Source: CAMQRS01 sp964370645 (GTDB lineage: Bacteria; Bacillota_I; Bacilli_A; Erysipelotrichales; Erysipelotrichaceae). Taken from it: DNA of 64,000 bases. The position numbers and the translations under genes were made by a program. Numbering within the stretch: position 1 is the stretch's first letter; each line of letters opens with the position of its first letter. Positions 26,740 to 36,738 of the stretch are shown piece by piece. A model generated the notes under the pieces. The model was not told the DNA's origin. It searched no databases and worked only from the letters and a program-made list of their open reading frames with translations. The stretch lies in NCBI GenBank assembly GCA_964370645.1, contig CAYJJS010000004.1, positions 1 to 64,000 of the forward strand. Reading direction: 5' to 3'.

Positions 26740-27609
26740 TTAATATTTTTTCTTTGTTTGTTGCATTAAATACAACACTTCTTTATAACTATCATATCGA
26801 ATTTGTGATAGTTTTTTGGCTTCTACTGCTTCCTTGACAGCACAACCAGGTTCATTAATGTGAATACAATCTGAGAACTTACAAGCGCCCTCATAAGCTT
26901 TAAAATCCACTATCGATGCAGCGAGTTGTAAAGGTTGCATGTGTGAAAAATCCAAGGAAGAAAAACCTGGAGTATCTGCAATCCATCCACCTTTAATTTC
27001 AAACAACTCGCAATGCCTTGTTGTATGTTTTCCTCTTCCTAATGCTTTGGAAATTTCTTGTGTATGCAAATTGAAGCTTGGATTGATACGATTCAACAAA
27101 GAACTTTTGCCAGCTCCACTTTGTCCACACAATACACTGATACGTCCTTTAAGGATATCCTCTATCGCTTTCGTATCTCTATCTGCGCCTGTTTCAATAA
27201 CTGTATAACCACTTTGCTTGTAATCCTCAATATACGTGTGTGTAATGTCGCTCTCATCCACTAAATCCATCTTCGTAATACAAATAATAGGTTTGATACG
27301 TTCATAACATACAAGAAAAATAAGACGGTCCAACAAAGCCGTTGAAAAATCAGGATCCTTTGCAGACATTGTGATAATTGCTTGATCTACATTCGCAATA
27401 ACTGGACGTATTAATTCATTTTTACGTGGTAATACTTTTTGAATTACATATTTATCATGCAACATTTCATACTTCACATAATCTCCAACGATCGGACTTT
27501 TTCCTTTTCGTAACTTCCCCATGGCCACACAAGTATAGGCCACTTTACTTTGTTCATCTAAAACGACGTATTGATTTGAAATATGTTTTATAATTGTTCC
27601 ATTATTCAT
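26740..27609 (-). CDS. rsgA: Ribosome small-subunit GTPase RsgA
   Basis: A 289-residue circularly permuted GTPase for late 30S maturation. It has an N-terminal OB fold, then G4 (ITKMD), G1 (GQSGAGKSSLLN), G2/G3 (HTTRHCELF, DTPGFSS), and a zinc site CKFSDCIHINEPGCAV. It abuts prkC and belongs to the same operon. All motifs are intact. Confidence 0.96.
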   Translation of the reverse strand: MNNGTIIKHISNQYVVLDEQSKVAYTCVAMGKLRKGKSPIVGDYVKYEMLHDKYVIQKVLPRKNELIRPVIANVDQAIITMSAKDPDFSTALLDRLIFLVCYERIKPIICITKMDLVDESDITHTYIEDYKQSGYTVIETGADRDTKAIEDILKGRISVLCGQSGAGKSSLLNRINPSFNLHTQEISKALGRGKHTTRHCELFEIKGGWIADTPGFSSLDFSHMQPLQLAASIVDFKAYEGACKFSDCIHINEPGCAVKEAVEAKKLSQIRYDSYKEVLYLMQQTKKKY

Positions 27610-27610
27610 A

Positions 27611-29392
27611 CTATTCTATATATACATACAATGTAAATACATTGCTTCCACTTTGTTCATACGTAGATCCTGCTTTTGGGTTTTGATCGTAAATCATTCC
27701 AACATGTTCAAGAATATCTTGTGTTCTTGCAAGTTTTTCTTCCTCTGTTGCACTTTCTGGAAGTGGCGCTAATAATGCGCTGTACGATTGTTCAATCACT
27801 TTTACTGAAATTCCTTTATTTTCTAATTGCGCTCTTACTGTATCAATACTCATTCCACCATAGTTCTCCACAAATAAAGAGGGAGCCTGTGCAATCACTA
27901 CACTAATCACATATCCTACATCTGGTTCGACTTTTTGATTAGCAGATAATTTTGATTGACTAACAACCGTTCCCGGTATTGCATCTTTAGATTCCATATA
28001 TTCTTTATATACAACAACATTCGTGTTTGCTAAATCTTGTTCTACCTCTTCCAAAGTATAACCTTTGTAATCTTTAATCACAAAATATTTTCCACTGCTT
28101 ACCTTCAAAGTAATTTCAGCATCTTCATCTACTTCACTATCTGCTTTTGGGTATTGTTCATACACTACCCCTTTCTCATATTCATCCGTATATTCATACG
28201 TAATATCACTATCTAATGTCAATCCAGCATCTTCAATCGCATCTTTTGCATCCTCTAAGCTCATATTGCTTAAATCCGGCACTTGAATTGTCTTTTCCTC
28301 TACTTTTTCTTCTTCTTTATCTTCCTTAGCTTCTTCGCCACCACCAATGACTCCAGTTGCAGCTAAAATAATTGCTGTTAAAATAGCAATCAATGCGATT
28401 GCACCTACAATTATAAACACAAGTGGCTTTTTACTTTCTTTTTTCGTGGTAGGTGCTTCTACCTCAATCTCTTCCTTATCTAACTTTGGTGTTGCTTGTA
28501 TACCAGGAGCAATAATCGTATGTCCTTCTTGCGCATTTGCACTCGCAAGTAAATCCACTTTTTTCGCATTCACATTTTCCGCTAACAAACAAGTTTCTAA
28601 ATCAAAAAGCATTTCTTTTGCACTATGATAACGATTTACACGATTTTTAGCAGTTGCTCTAATAATAATATTTTCAACACTTTGTGGTAAAGTTGGATTA
28701 AAATCAATAATAGAAGGAATCTCTTCACGCGAGTGCTTCATAGCAACTTGAATTAAATTTTCACCACTAAAAGGTACCCTTCCACTCAACAACTCATAAA
28801 ATACAATTCCCAATGCATAAATATCCGTTTGCTCACTTGCCACCTCACCTTTTGTTGTCTCAGGCGCAATATAGTGAGCACTACCTAACACGGAATCACT
28901 TTGTGTTAGCTGAATAGCATCGTGTGCTAAAGAAATACCAAAATCAGTAATCTTAACACTACCATCATCTTTCATTAATACATTTTGTGGTTTTATATCT
29001 CGATGTATTATTTTCTTAGAATGTGCATGTGCTACAGCAGAAACAATTTGTTTCATGATATCAATTGCTTCTTCTTTTTGCAATGCACCTCGTTGTAAAA
29101 TCAATTGTTTCAACGTTCTTCCACGAACACACTCCATGACAATGTATTGTTGTCCTTCATATTCACCAACATCATACACTTCCACAATATTTGGATGATG
29201 CATTTTTGAAACTGCACTTGCTTCACGTAAAAAGCGTAACAGCGTAACATGATCCTCGCTCAATTCTTTACGCAATACTTTAACTGCAACCTCTCTATTT
29301 AAAATGGTATCTACCGCTAAATACACATCTGCCATACCACCCTCACCAAGTGAGGATACAACCATATATCTTTGAGCTATCATTTTACTCAT
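27611..29392 (-). CDS. prkC: PASTA-domain serine/threonine kinase
   Basis: A 593-residue membrane kinase. The kinase domain is about 8-270, with GEGGMADVY, Lys38, HRDIKPQN (Asp132) and DFG (Asp150). One membrane helix spans about 323-347. The outside part holds three or so PASTA repeats (from about 369) that bind muropeptides or beta-lactams. It phosphorylates cell-wall and translation proteins and in spore formers can trigger germination. It overlaps prpC by 8 bases, so kinase and phosphatase are made together. Confidence 0.96.
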   Translation of the reverse strand: MSKMIAQRYMVVSSLGEGGMADVYLAVDTILNREVAVKVLRKELSEDHVTLLRFLREASAVSKMHHPNIVEVYDVGEYEGQQYIVMECVRGRTLKQLILQRGALQKEEAIDIMKQIVSAVAHAHSKKIIHRDIKPQNVLMKDDGSVKITDFGISLAHDAIQLTQSDSVLGSAHYIAPETTKGEVASEQTDIYALGIVFYELLSGRVPFSGENLIQVAMKHSREEIPSIIDFNPTLPQSVENIIIRATAKNRVNRYHSAKEMLFDLETCLLAENVNAKKVDLLASANAQEGHTIIAPGIQATPKLDKEEIEVEAPTTKKESKKPLVFIIVGAIALIAILTAIILAATGVIGGGEEAKEDKEEEKVEEKTIQVPDLSNMSLEDAKDAIEDAGLTLDSDITYEYTDEYEKGVVYEQYPKADSEVDEDAEITLKVSSGKYFVIKDYKGYTLEEVEQDLANTNVVVYKEYMESKDAIPGTVVSQSKLSANQKVEPDVGYVISVVIAQAPSLFVENYGGMSIDTVRAQLENKGISVKVIEQSYSALLAPLPESATEEEKLARTQDILEHVGMIYDQNPKAGSTYEQSGSNVFTLYVYIE

Positions 29393-30125
29393 GTTTATTT
29401 TCCTCCAAGTTCTCTACAACGACCGCAGTGATATTATCACTTCCCCCATGTTCCATTGCTTTTTGAATTAAACATTCAACTTTATCTTCAACCTTACATG
29501 TATCAATTAAAATCTTTTCAATTTCATCTTCCAAAACCATTGAATGTAAACCATCACTACACACCAATAAGTACTGATAGTCCCTACGAATAGTTTGAAT
29601 ATCAATCGAATATCGACTCCAAATCCCCAATGCATTAGTTAGTGCATTCCCTTTGGGATGATTCGCGACTTCCTCTTCACTCATTTCTCCACTTTTCAAC
29701 AAGTCATAAGCCAAATTATGATCTTGTGTCATACATACAAATTCATCATAATAGGCATACAATCGGCTATCCCCTAAATGAAAGCAAATCGTACTTTGTG
29801 GATTAATTAAAACACCCACTAAAGTAGTTCCCATTCCTCTTTTTTTTAGGGATGTATACCCTTCTTGTAAAATGGTATCATTTGCTAATGCAATGCTATC
29901 TCGAATCCATTGTTTATTTTCTTCATCTTGTAAATAATATGGCTTTTTCAAAAAACAATCCTTCATGATTTCACAAGCCAATTTACTAGCAATATCGCCA
30001 GCACGTCCTCCACCGATTCCATCACAAACAATAATCAACATTTCTTTGTCATTTTGAATCGTCAGAAAAGAATCTTGATTATTTTCTCTTATTAAACCAA
30101 CATGTGTTTTTCCAAATGCTTCCAT
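29385..30125 (-). CDS. prpC: PP2C-type protein phosphatase
   Basis: A 246-residue Mn2+/Mg2+-dependent phosphatase that reverses PrkC. It has RENNQDSF, CDGIGGGRAGDIAS and SDGLHSMV plus GGSDNITAVVV, giving the acidic metal ligands. I chose ATG 30125: it overlaps the rlmN stop (TAATG) and begins with the family MEAFGKTHVG. A start 15 codons upstream lies inside rlmN and lacks support. Confidence 0.95.
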   Translation of the reverse strand: MEAFGKTHVGLIRENNQDSFLTIQNDKEMLIIVCDGIGGGRAGDIASKLACEIMKDCFLKKPYYLQDEENKQWIRDSIALANDTILQEGYTSLKKRGMGTTLVGVLINPQSTICFHLGDSRLYAYYDEFVCMTQDHNLAYDLLKSGEMSEEEVANHPKGNALTNALGIWSRYSIDIQTIRRDYQYLLVCSDGLHSMVLEDEIEKILIDTCKVEDKVECLIQKAMEHGGSDNITAVVVENLEENKHE

Positions 30126-31168
30126 TAGACCCCTTCTTTCTTCATCTGCTTTGCACGTAGTTGACCACATGCAGCATCAATATCTCCCCCGTGTTCTTTA
30201 CGAATCGTGGCACGGACACCACCCTTCATAAGAATATCATAAAATTTCATAGATTCTTCATATGAAATTCCTTGATACCCATGTTCATCTACACTATTGT
30301 ACGGAATTAAATTCACATATGCATGCATCCCTTTCAACAATGTAATCAACTCATTTGCACATTCTCTACTATCATTCACACCTTTCAATAAGATGTATTC
30401 AAATGTTAAACGACGATTATTTAAACGCTCATAATAAGCCAAGGCATCCATCAACACTTCTAATGGATACGCTTTGTTGATTGGCATCAAAGCATCACGT
30501 AACGTATTATTTGGCGCATGTAGAGAAATCGCTAAATTGTATTGGTACTTCGATTGTGCAAAAGTACGAATTTGTGGAGCCAATCCACACGTTGAGATTG
30601 TAATATGTCTAGCCCCTATTGCAAGCCCTACATCACAATTCACAACACTTAAAAAATTCATAACATTGTCATAGTTATCAAATGGTTCACCAGTCCCCAT
30701 TACCACAATATGACTTACGCGTTCATCTTTTTGATCCAATTCTTTTTGCACATACAAAATTTGTGCAACCATTTCCGAACAAGTAAGATCACGTTTTTTC
30801 TTCAACAATCCACTTGCACAAAATTTGCAGCCCATATTACAACCTAATTGACTCGTCACACAAACACTATTTCCATAATCAAACACCATAAGTACAGTCT
30901 CAATAAAATTCCCATCTTCTAATTCAAATAAAAATTTTGTTGTTCCATCCTTAGATACCTGTTTAGTCACTAACTTTAGTGGTGTGAATGCATACTTGTC
31001 TTTTAAAAATTGCCTAGAAGCAATACTTAAGTTACTCATTTCATCAAAACTAGTCACTCGCTTACGATATAACCACTCAAATATTTGTTTTGAACGAAAT
31101 CGCTTATAGTTGTTAGCTAACATCTCTTCTTGCATTTGTTCATAATCAAAATCATAAATATGCTTCAT
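30125..31168 (-). CDS. rlmN: 23S rRNA/tRNA adenine-C2 methyltransferase RlmN
   Basis: A 347-residue radical SAM enzyme that methylates A2503 of 23S rRNA and A37 of some tRNAs. Cys110, Cys114 and Cys117 (LGCNMGCKFCASG) hold the 4Fe-4S cluster, and a C-terminal Cys in AACGQLRAKQ is the one used in the mechanism. It abuts rsmB. Confidence 0.96.
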   Translation of the reverse strand: MKHIYDFDYEQMQEEMLANNYKRFRSKQIFEWLYRKRVTSFDEMSNLSIASRQFLKDKYAFTPLKLVTKQVSKDGTTKFLFELEDGNFIETVLMVFDYGNSVCVTSQLGCNMGCKFCASGLLKKKRDLTCSEMVAQILYVQKELDQKDERVSHIVVMGTGEPFDNYDNVMNFLSVVNCDVGLAIGARHITISTCGLAPQIRTFAQSKYQYNLAISLHAPNNTLRDALMPINKAYPLEVLMDALAYYERLNNRRLTFEYILLKGVNDSRECANELITLLKGMHAYVNLIPYNSVDEHGYQGISYEESMKFYDILMKGGVRATIRKEHGGDIDAACGQLRAKQMKKEGV

Positions 31169-32425
31169 CTAATCACCTGTTTTCACTAATTTAGCCATGT
31201 AAAATCCATCACTATGGTAGTCTTGAGGAAAAATCGTGCGTTCTTCAACGAGTTTAAAATTCTTATGTCTTTTCAAAAAGGCTTCAATCTGTTGTTCATT
31301 TTCTTTTTTATTCAATGTACACGTAGAATATACCATTTCTCCATTCACTTTCAAATGTGGCACTGCACTATCTAACAATCTTCTTTGCATTACGATACAA
31401 TGATCCATATCTGTATTTTTTGTATGATACTTAATATCTGCTTTACGTCCAATGACACCATATCCACTACATGGCCCATCTAACAATATACGATCAAAAC
31501 AATTTTCTTCAAACACTTCTTGTATATCACAAGCGTCTTGTTGTAATGCTTCTACCATAATAATTCCTAATCTTCTCGCATTTTGTTTAATCAACTCTAC
31601 TCTATGTTCATGAATATCCAATGCAACAAGTACACCTTTATTACGCATTAAACTTCCTATATGACAGGTCTTTGAACCCGGTGCAGCACACATATCCAAG
31701 ATTGCTTCACCTGGTTGAGGATCCATAAATTCACTAACCAATTGTGCAGATTCATCTTGAATCGTTACATAACCTTTTTTAAAGGCATCACTTCTTGCAA
31801 TATTACCTTTTTCATAATACAAAGAATCTTTTGCTAAAGACCCCTCACTAAACATCGGATCCAGCTGCATCACTTCTTCTTTACTAATCTTTAGTGTATT
31901 TACACGCGCACATTGTAAAGGTACTCGATTCATCGCTTCTACCATTTGTTTGGTCGTATCTATTCCATATTGTTTTACCCACATAGAAACTAGCCAAGTT
32001 GGATACGAATAAGTAACTGCCATACGATCTTCAACCCCTCCACCTACAACACGCTTTGGAGCACGCAAAAAGTTACGCAAAATAGCATTCACAAACTTAT
32101 CACTTCCACTATCTAAATGGTGTTTTGCAATATCTACTGCTTCATTAATAATCGCATACTCAGGTACACGATCCATAAATACTAATTGATAAATACTCAT
32201 ATCAATCAATAATGATACACTTTCCGTTGGTTGGGATTCAGAATAGTTTTCCCATAAATATCGTACATAACGATAATTCTGTAAAGTTCCATATACAATA
32301 TTTGTAATCAATGCCTTATCTACATCAATAAATTCATTAATCTCTTCTTTCAAGGCTAAGTTACTAAACCTTTTATCAATACAAATATCCACTAATAATT
32401 TATGCGCTTTTAATCTTGCTTTCAT
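31169..32425 (-). CDS. rsmB: 16S rRNA cytosine-C5 methyltransferase RsmB
   Basis: A 418-residue protein with an N-terminal NusB-like RNA-binding domain (about 1-130) and a SAM methyltransferase domain. DMCAAPGSKT is the SAM loop; DGPCSGYG and STCTLNKKENE hold the two catalytic cysteines. It follows priA by 9 bases. The def and fmt genes that lie between priA and rsmB in many Firmicutes are absent. Confidence 0.94.
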   Translation of the reverse strand: MKARLKAHKLLVDICIDKRFSNLALKEEINEFIDVDKALITNIVYGTLQNYRYVRYLWENYSESQPTESVSLLIDMSIYQLVFMDRVPEYAIINEAVDIAKHHLDSGSDKFVNAILRNFLRAPKRVVGGGVEDRMAVTYSYPTWLVSMWVKQYGIDTTKQMVEAMNRVPLQCARVNTLKISKEEVMQLDPMFSEGSLAKDSLYYEKGNIARSDAFKKGYVTIQDESAQLVSEFMDPQPGEAILDMCAAPGSKTCHIGSLMRNKGVLVALDIHEHRVELIKQNARRLGIIMVEALQQDACDIQEVFEENCFDRILLDGPCSGYGVIGRKADIKYHTKNTDMDHCIVMQRRLLDSAVPHLKVNGEMVYSTCTLNKKENEQQIEAFLKRHKNFKLVEERTIFPQDYHSDGFYMAKLVKTGD

Positions 32426-32434
32426 ACCTTCTCC

Positions 32435-34579
32435 TTAATCCAACATATATGGATTGACATCTATTTCTATTTTACTTTTATGTTTATTTTGTAAATGTAT
32501 TTCATACATTTTTTTTAATACATTTTCTATTTTATCTTCTTCTTTACCTTTTAAAATAAATCGATAACGATAAATATCTTTCACTTTATACAAAGGTGCA
32601 GGTCCTAAAATTTGTAAGGATGCATCTTCTATACACAATCGTTGTGCCTCCAATTGTACAACATCACGTTGTTTATGTGATAGTAATACAACACTCATGA
32701 AAGAGTACGGTGGGTACATAGTTAAGTGACGATACTTCATCTCTTGATAAAAGAATCCTTCATAATCGTGTGTTTGTGCACACTGTAAGGCATAATGATT
32801 GGGATCATATACTTGCATATATACCTCTCCCTCTCTTTTTCCTCTACCACTTCTTCCACTTGCTTGTACAAGCATATCGAAGGTCATCTCTACGCTACGA
32901 TAATCACTTCTTTGCAAAGAAGCATCTGCATTCACAATACCAACTAGTGTAACTCGCTCAAAATCAAGCCCTTTGGCAATCATCTGCGTTCCTAACAATA
33001 TGTCACCTTTGTGCTGAAATGTTTCCAACAATTTTTCATGTGCATTTTTAGTACGTGTCGTATCTGCATCCATACGCACAATTTGAGATTGTGGAAAACA
33101 GGACTGTACATACTCTTCTAACTTTTGTGTTCCCATACCTATAAACTTCAGTTGTTTACCTTTACACTTTGGACAAGCATATACACTTGGCGTAGCATAG
33201 CCACACGTATGACAAACTAATTGATTGCTTGATTTATGATAATTTAAAGTCAAATCACAATGTGGACACATCACGCTTTCACCACAATCAATACAACGCA
33301 ACACCGGAGCATACCCTCTACGATTCAGTAACAAAATAACTTGTTCCTTTCGTTGTAATCGATCTTGTATTTGTTGTTTTAATTGATTGCTCAAAATATA
33401 GTTCTCACCATTTCGCATCGCCTTTTGCATATTAATTAGATGCGTAGTAGGCATCTTACCATAAATCCTTTCTGGCATCTTCACAAGCGTATATACACCC
33501 TTTAAAGCTCGTGCATACGATTCTAAAGAAGGGGTTGCACTCGCTAATATGACCTTAGCACAGTGATGTTTTCCTCTTTGTAATACAATGTCACGTGTAT
33601 GATACTTTGGTGTTTTATCTTGTTTGTAACTAGATTCATGTTCCTCATCCATAATGATTAACCCTAACTTTTGAAACGGCATAAACACTGCACTACGTGT
33701 TCCCACAACTATATTTACACTACCCTCTTTAATCATCTTATACTGTTCATATTTTTCTTGATTATTTAAGGAAGAATGATAAATTGCCACATTGTTTTGA
33801 AACCTTGCTTTTACCTTCTTTACCATTTGTGGTGTTAATGCAATCTCAGGCACTAATATTAACACCTGCTTATCTTGCTGGAGTTGCTGTTGTGCCATCT
33901 GTAAGAACACTTCACTCTTCCCACTTCCAGTCACACCATGCAAAACATAAACGCGATGTCCCTCTTCAGACATTTGTTGAATAGCACTTTTTTGTAGTGC
34001 ATTCAGTTCAAAACATTGCTCCTCATACACTTTATCTTCTTCAAATACAACTTCTCTTTGTTCAACATATACAACATCTTGTGCAATAAGTTTATCTAAT
34101 ACAGAGTATTTCTTATTAAATACACTTCGCTTCACATCGTTTTGTTTCACAAACAACAAGGCTTCTTGTTGTCTTTTTGTAAGGTTGTCACTATCCTTTT
34201 TAAAACAGATCCATGCTTCTTTTTTTATATTTCCTGCATTGCTTTTCACACGTAATTTTGAAGGCAACATTGTACATAAACAACTAATATAAGGAGCTAC
34301 ATAACGATTTGACATCCATTTCGCCAAATCATATAACTCCGTATTCATTAAAGCCACCTCATCAATGCGTGATAAGATTGGCTTTAATGGATATTTTAGT
34401 GCTGCAACTTGTTCACTATTCATATCGTCCACGCGATCTACAAAACCGACAATTTCTCGCTCGTTGAAGTTCACTAACACACGCATTCCCACTTCTACAT
34501 GTATGTCATTACAAGCATAATAAAAGCCGTTATTTAAAGCCATATGCTCATATTCAATGTAAAGTTTTGCTACGTTCAT
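32435..34579 (-). CDS. priA: Primosomal helicase PriA
   Basis: A 714-residue superfamily 2 helicase that restarts stalled replication forks. It has a 3'-DNA-binding start domain, Walker A VTGSGKSEVF, the DEEH box (IIMDEEHESSYKQ) and a zinc-binding stretch with four CxxC pairs (from CIDCGESVMCPHC to CPKCKG). The C-terminal helicase lobe ends with the usual PriA domain. The length is normal. It is the first gene of the cluster that runs to thiN. Confidence 0.96.
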   Translation of the reverse strand: MNVAKLYIEYEHMALNNGFYYACNDIHVEVGMRVLVNFNEREIVGFVDRVDDMNSEQVAALKYPLKPILSRIDEVALMNTELYDLAKWMSNRYVAPYISCLCTMLPSKLRVKSNAGNIKKEAWICFKKDSDNLTKRQQEALLFVKQNDVKRSVFNKKYSVLDKLIAQDVVYVEQREVVFEEDKVYEEQCFELNALQKSAIQQMSEEGHRVYVLHGVTGSGKSEVFLQMAQQQLQQDKQVLILVPEIALTPQMVKKVKARFQNNVAIYHSSLNNQEKYEQYKMIKEGSVNIVVGTRSAVFMPFQKLGLIIMDEEHESSYKQDKTPKYHTRDIVLQRGKHHCAKVILASATPSLESYARALKGVYTLVKMPERIYGKMPTTHLINMQKAMRNGENYILSNQLKQQIQDRLQRKEQVILLLNRRGYAPVLRCIDCGESVMCPHCDLTLNYHKSSNQLVCHTCGYATPSVYACPKCKGKQLKFIGMGTQKLEEYVQSCFPQSQIVRMDADTTRTKNAHEKLLETFQHKGDILLGTQMIAKGLDFERVTLVGIVNADASLQRSDYRSVEMTFDMLVQASGRSGRGKREGEVYMQVYDPNHYALQCAQTHDYEGFFYQEMKYRHLTMYPPYSFMSVVLLSHKQRDVVQLEAQRLCIEDASLQILGPAPLYKVKDIYRYRFILKGKEEDKIENVLKKMYEIHLQNKHKSKIEIDVNPYMLD

Positions 34580-34654
34580 TTACTCACCTCAATTATCTTA
34601 CTTATCATATCATATTTTGTGATACAAAACATTAAAAAGGTATATTTATAAACG

Positions 34655-34697
34655 CAAAAAAGTAGAATATAAAGCCCAACCTTCACACTCCACTTTT
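34655..34697 (-). terminator. Probable terminator of the glycosyltransferase gene
   Basis: Imperfect hairpin AAAGTGGA..TCTACTTT followed by six T on the minus strand. Confidence 0.5.
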
Positions 34698-34701
34698 CTT
34701 T

Positions 34702-35628
34702 TTAATCCCAAAATTCTTCGCCCTCTTTGATGGATTTTTTCCACAACTGTATAATCGGTTTATAACATCCACTTCGCAATATTCCTTTTTTCACAAAAGA
34801 AACTTCATCCATGAACTGTTTACGATATGTTTCATAATAGCTCTTACGACTATTTGGTATCCCTTGTGCATACGTAAAACAAGAAACAACATATTGCCAT
34901 TTCATATGTGCAATTAATGATTCATCTTCTAACACATCAATAATTTTTAACATCGAATCTAATAAAGTATATTGTGCTTTATCAAACCCTTTACACAAAC
35001 TTCCTTTTCGCATACGATACATGTAAAGGATATCTTTTATATACACAATATCATCGCAATACATCAAGTATTTACATACAAACAATAAATCTTCTCCTAG
35101 TGTAATTGTCTTATCCATTTGTAAATTGTAGTATCGTATAATATCCATTCGAAACATTTTGTTCCATAAAAAACCTTCCACTTTTCCCTGTACAAGTACT
35201 CGTTTCAACATCCCATATCGAGTGTATTCACTAGGACCACCTACAACCGCTCTACTCGTATAGTTTTTAAATATTCTTGCATGTGCACAAACACACATAT
35301 CATGATTTTGCATTTGATACGCCATTCTTGCAATCGCACTGCTCACCAAATAATCATCTGCATCCACAAAAGTCATATACGTACCACTCGCCATACGCAT
35401 ACCAATATTTCTTGCATGCGACACCCCATAATTTTTACCAGTGATGATACGAAACTTACTACTTTTTTTAGCAAAATGCTCACAAATCGCCAATGATGCA
35501 TCACTGGAACCATCATCAACCACAATGACTTCCATATTATCGTATGTTTGATGTAATAATGAATCTAAACATTGCGAAAGATATTTTTCAGCATTATAAA
35601 CTGGGACAATTACACTTATTTTTTCCAT
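34702..35628 (-). CDS. Family 2 glycosyltransferase
   Basis: A 308-residue GT-A fold enzyme starting MEKISVIVPVYNAEKYLSQC, with VVDDGSSD (nucleotide-sugar site) and FVDADDYL (DXD-type metal motif). The C-terminal part resembles capsule and teichoic-acid side-chain transferases. I prefer the second ATG (35628) because GGAGAG lies 4 bases before it. It stands alone. The sugar and acceptor are unknown. Confidence 0.88.
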   Translation of the reverse strand: MEKISVIVPVYNAEKYLSQCLDSLLHQTYDNMEVIVVDDGSSDASLAICEHFAKKSSKFRIITGKNYGVSHARNIGMRMASGTYMTFVDADDYLVSSAIARMAYQMQNHDMCVCAHARIFKNYTSRAVVGGPSEYTRYGMLKRVLVQGKVEGFLWNKMFRMDIIRYYNLQMDKTITLGEDLLFVCKYLMYCDDIVYIKDILYMYRMRKGSLCKGFDKAQYTLLDSMLKIIDVLEDESLIAHMKWQYVVSCFTYAQGIPNSRKSYYETYRKQFMDEVSFVKKGILRSGCYKPIIQLWKKSIKEGEEFWD

Positions 35629-35702
35629 TTGTCTCTCCATTTCATATTGCCCCTATTATATACACTTACATAATGCAAGTCAATAATTGCAAAAGTGTGC
35701 TA

Positions 35703-36632
35703 CTAATAGCTTTTATCCTCAAAATATTGCATGCACAACTGATTGATATACGCGATATGCTCTTCCCCTATAGCATCCAATTCAGATAAAATCACAATAC
35801 TATACGCTATACCTTGTGTATGCTCCTTATACAATATCCCCATTGCATTTCTAACTGTTTCATATTTTCCATATTTTTGTGCTACCACATAAGAGTCATA
35901 ATCCCCTAAATAATCATTATAGGTTTGACTACTCATATTTTCTAACAAGCTTTTGTATGACATTTTATTCGCATATAAATACGACAATACATCACTTAAA
36001 TAGTCAGCAGAAAACACATTGTCATACTGTGTATAAAAATGTTCTTCTTGCTTCTGATAACTATATTTTGCAATTTGTGATTTAAACGCTAACCAACCAC
36101 CTAAACTTTCAAACAATATATGTGCAGCTGTATTATCTGAATAAATAATCATACTATCCAACAACGTTTTTAAATCGATAGCGTCTCCTATTGTATATAC
36201 ATCCCCAATACCCCCATCTGCGATATAATGCTTTTCCTCATATAAAAACACATCATCATAAGTATACACACCACTATTTATATAGTCATAATAAAGCATA
36301 GCTAATGGTACCTTATACAAACTCGCACTAAAAAAATCAATCTCTTCATTATGCACATACGTTTCTTCTTCTACAAAATTTTCAACAACAATCGCTATAC
36401 TATCTGCTATCCCATAATCTTCTAAATACGTATTCAGTTGATTCTCTAATTGCACTATATTGTCGCTAACTAGATTTTTGGACATACTCTCATTTGCATG
36501 TGAAGACACATCTAAGGTTAAATCGTTAAGAACATCTCCCTCTTTTTCACTTTCCCCTAATCTATGCGTGAAAAAAAGTATAGAACCTATAAACAACAAT
36601 AATAGCCACAATGTCATTGCGACTTTTTTCAT
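35703..36632 (-). CDS. Class A beta-lactamase-like serine hydrolase
   Basis: A 309-residue protein with an N-terminal membrane anchor (about 3-21). It has SxxK at Ser104-Lys107, SDN at 165-167 and, at the KTG position, KYG (253-255). The active site lies outside the membrane. The KYG form and low similarity to true lactamases suggest a penicillin-interacting or D-Ala-D-Ala-type hydrolase rather than a resistance enzyme. Resistance cannot be read from this sequence. Confidence 0.8.
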   Translation of the reverse strand: MKKVAMTLWLLLLFIGSILFFTHRLGESEKEGDVLNDLTLDVSSHANESMSKNLVSDNIVQLENQLNTYLEDYGIADSIAIVVENFVEEETYVHNEEIDFFSASLYKVPLAMLYYDYINSGVYTYDDVFLYEEKHYIADGGIGDVYTIGDAIDLKTLLDSMIIYSDNTAAHILFESLGGWLAFKSQIAKYSYQKQEEHFYTQYDNVFSADYLSDVLSYLYANKMSYKSLLENMSSQTYNDYLGDYDSYVVAQKYGKYETVRNAMGILYKEHTQGIAYSIVILSELDAIGEEHIAYINQLCMQYFEDKSY

Positions 36633-36703
36633 CCCCTCTTTCTCCTTTTGTCTTTTCCTTAATTGTACGCTTCTCCCTTAAATCCGTCAACCGCGCACTG
36701 CAA

Positions 36704-36732
36704 ACAAAAAGCCTATTCACAATGGAATAGGC
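36704..36732 (-). terminator. Terminator of ABC-F gene
   Basis: GCCTATTC/GAATAGGC stem with a 6-nt loop and T5 on the minus strand. Confidence 0.85.
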
Positions 36733-36738
36733 AATGCA

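Noticed and set aside
35703..36632. Calling the serine hydrolase a beta-lactamase resistance gene
   Set aside because: The SxxK and SDN motifs are there, but KTG is KYG and sequence alone does not show drug hydrolysis.
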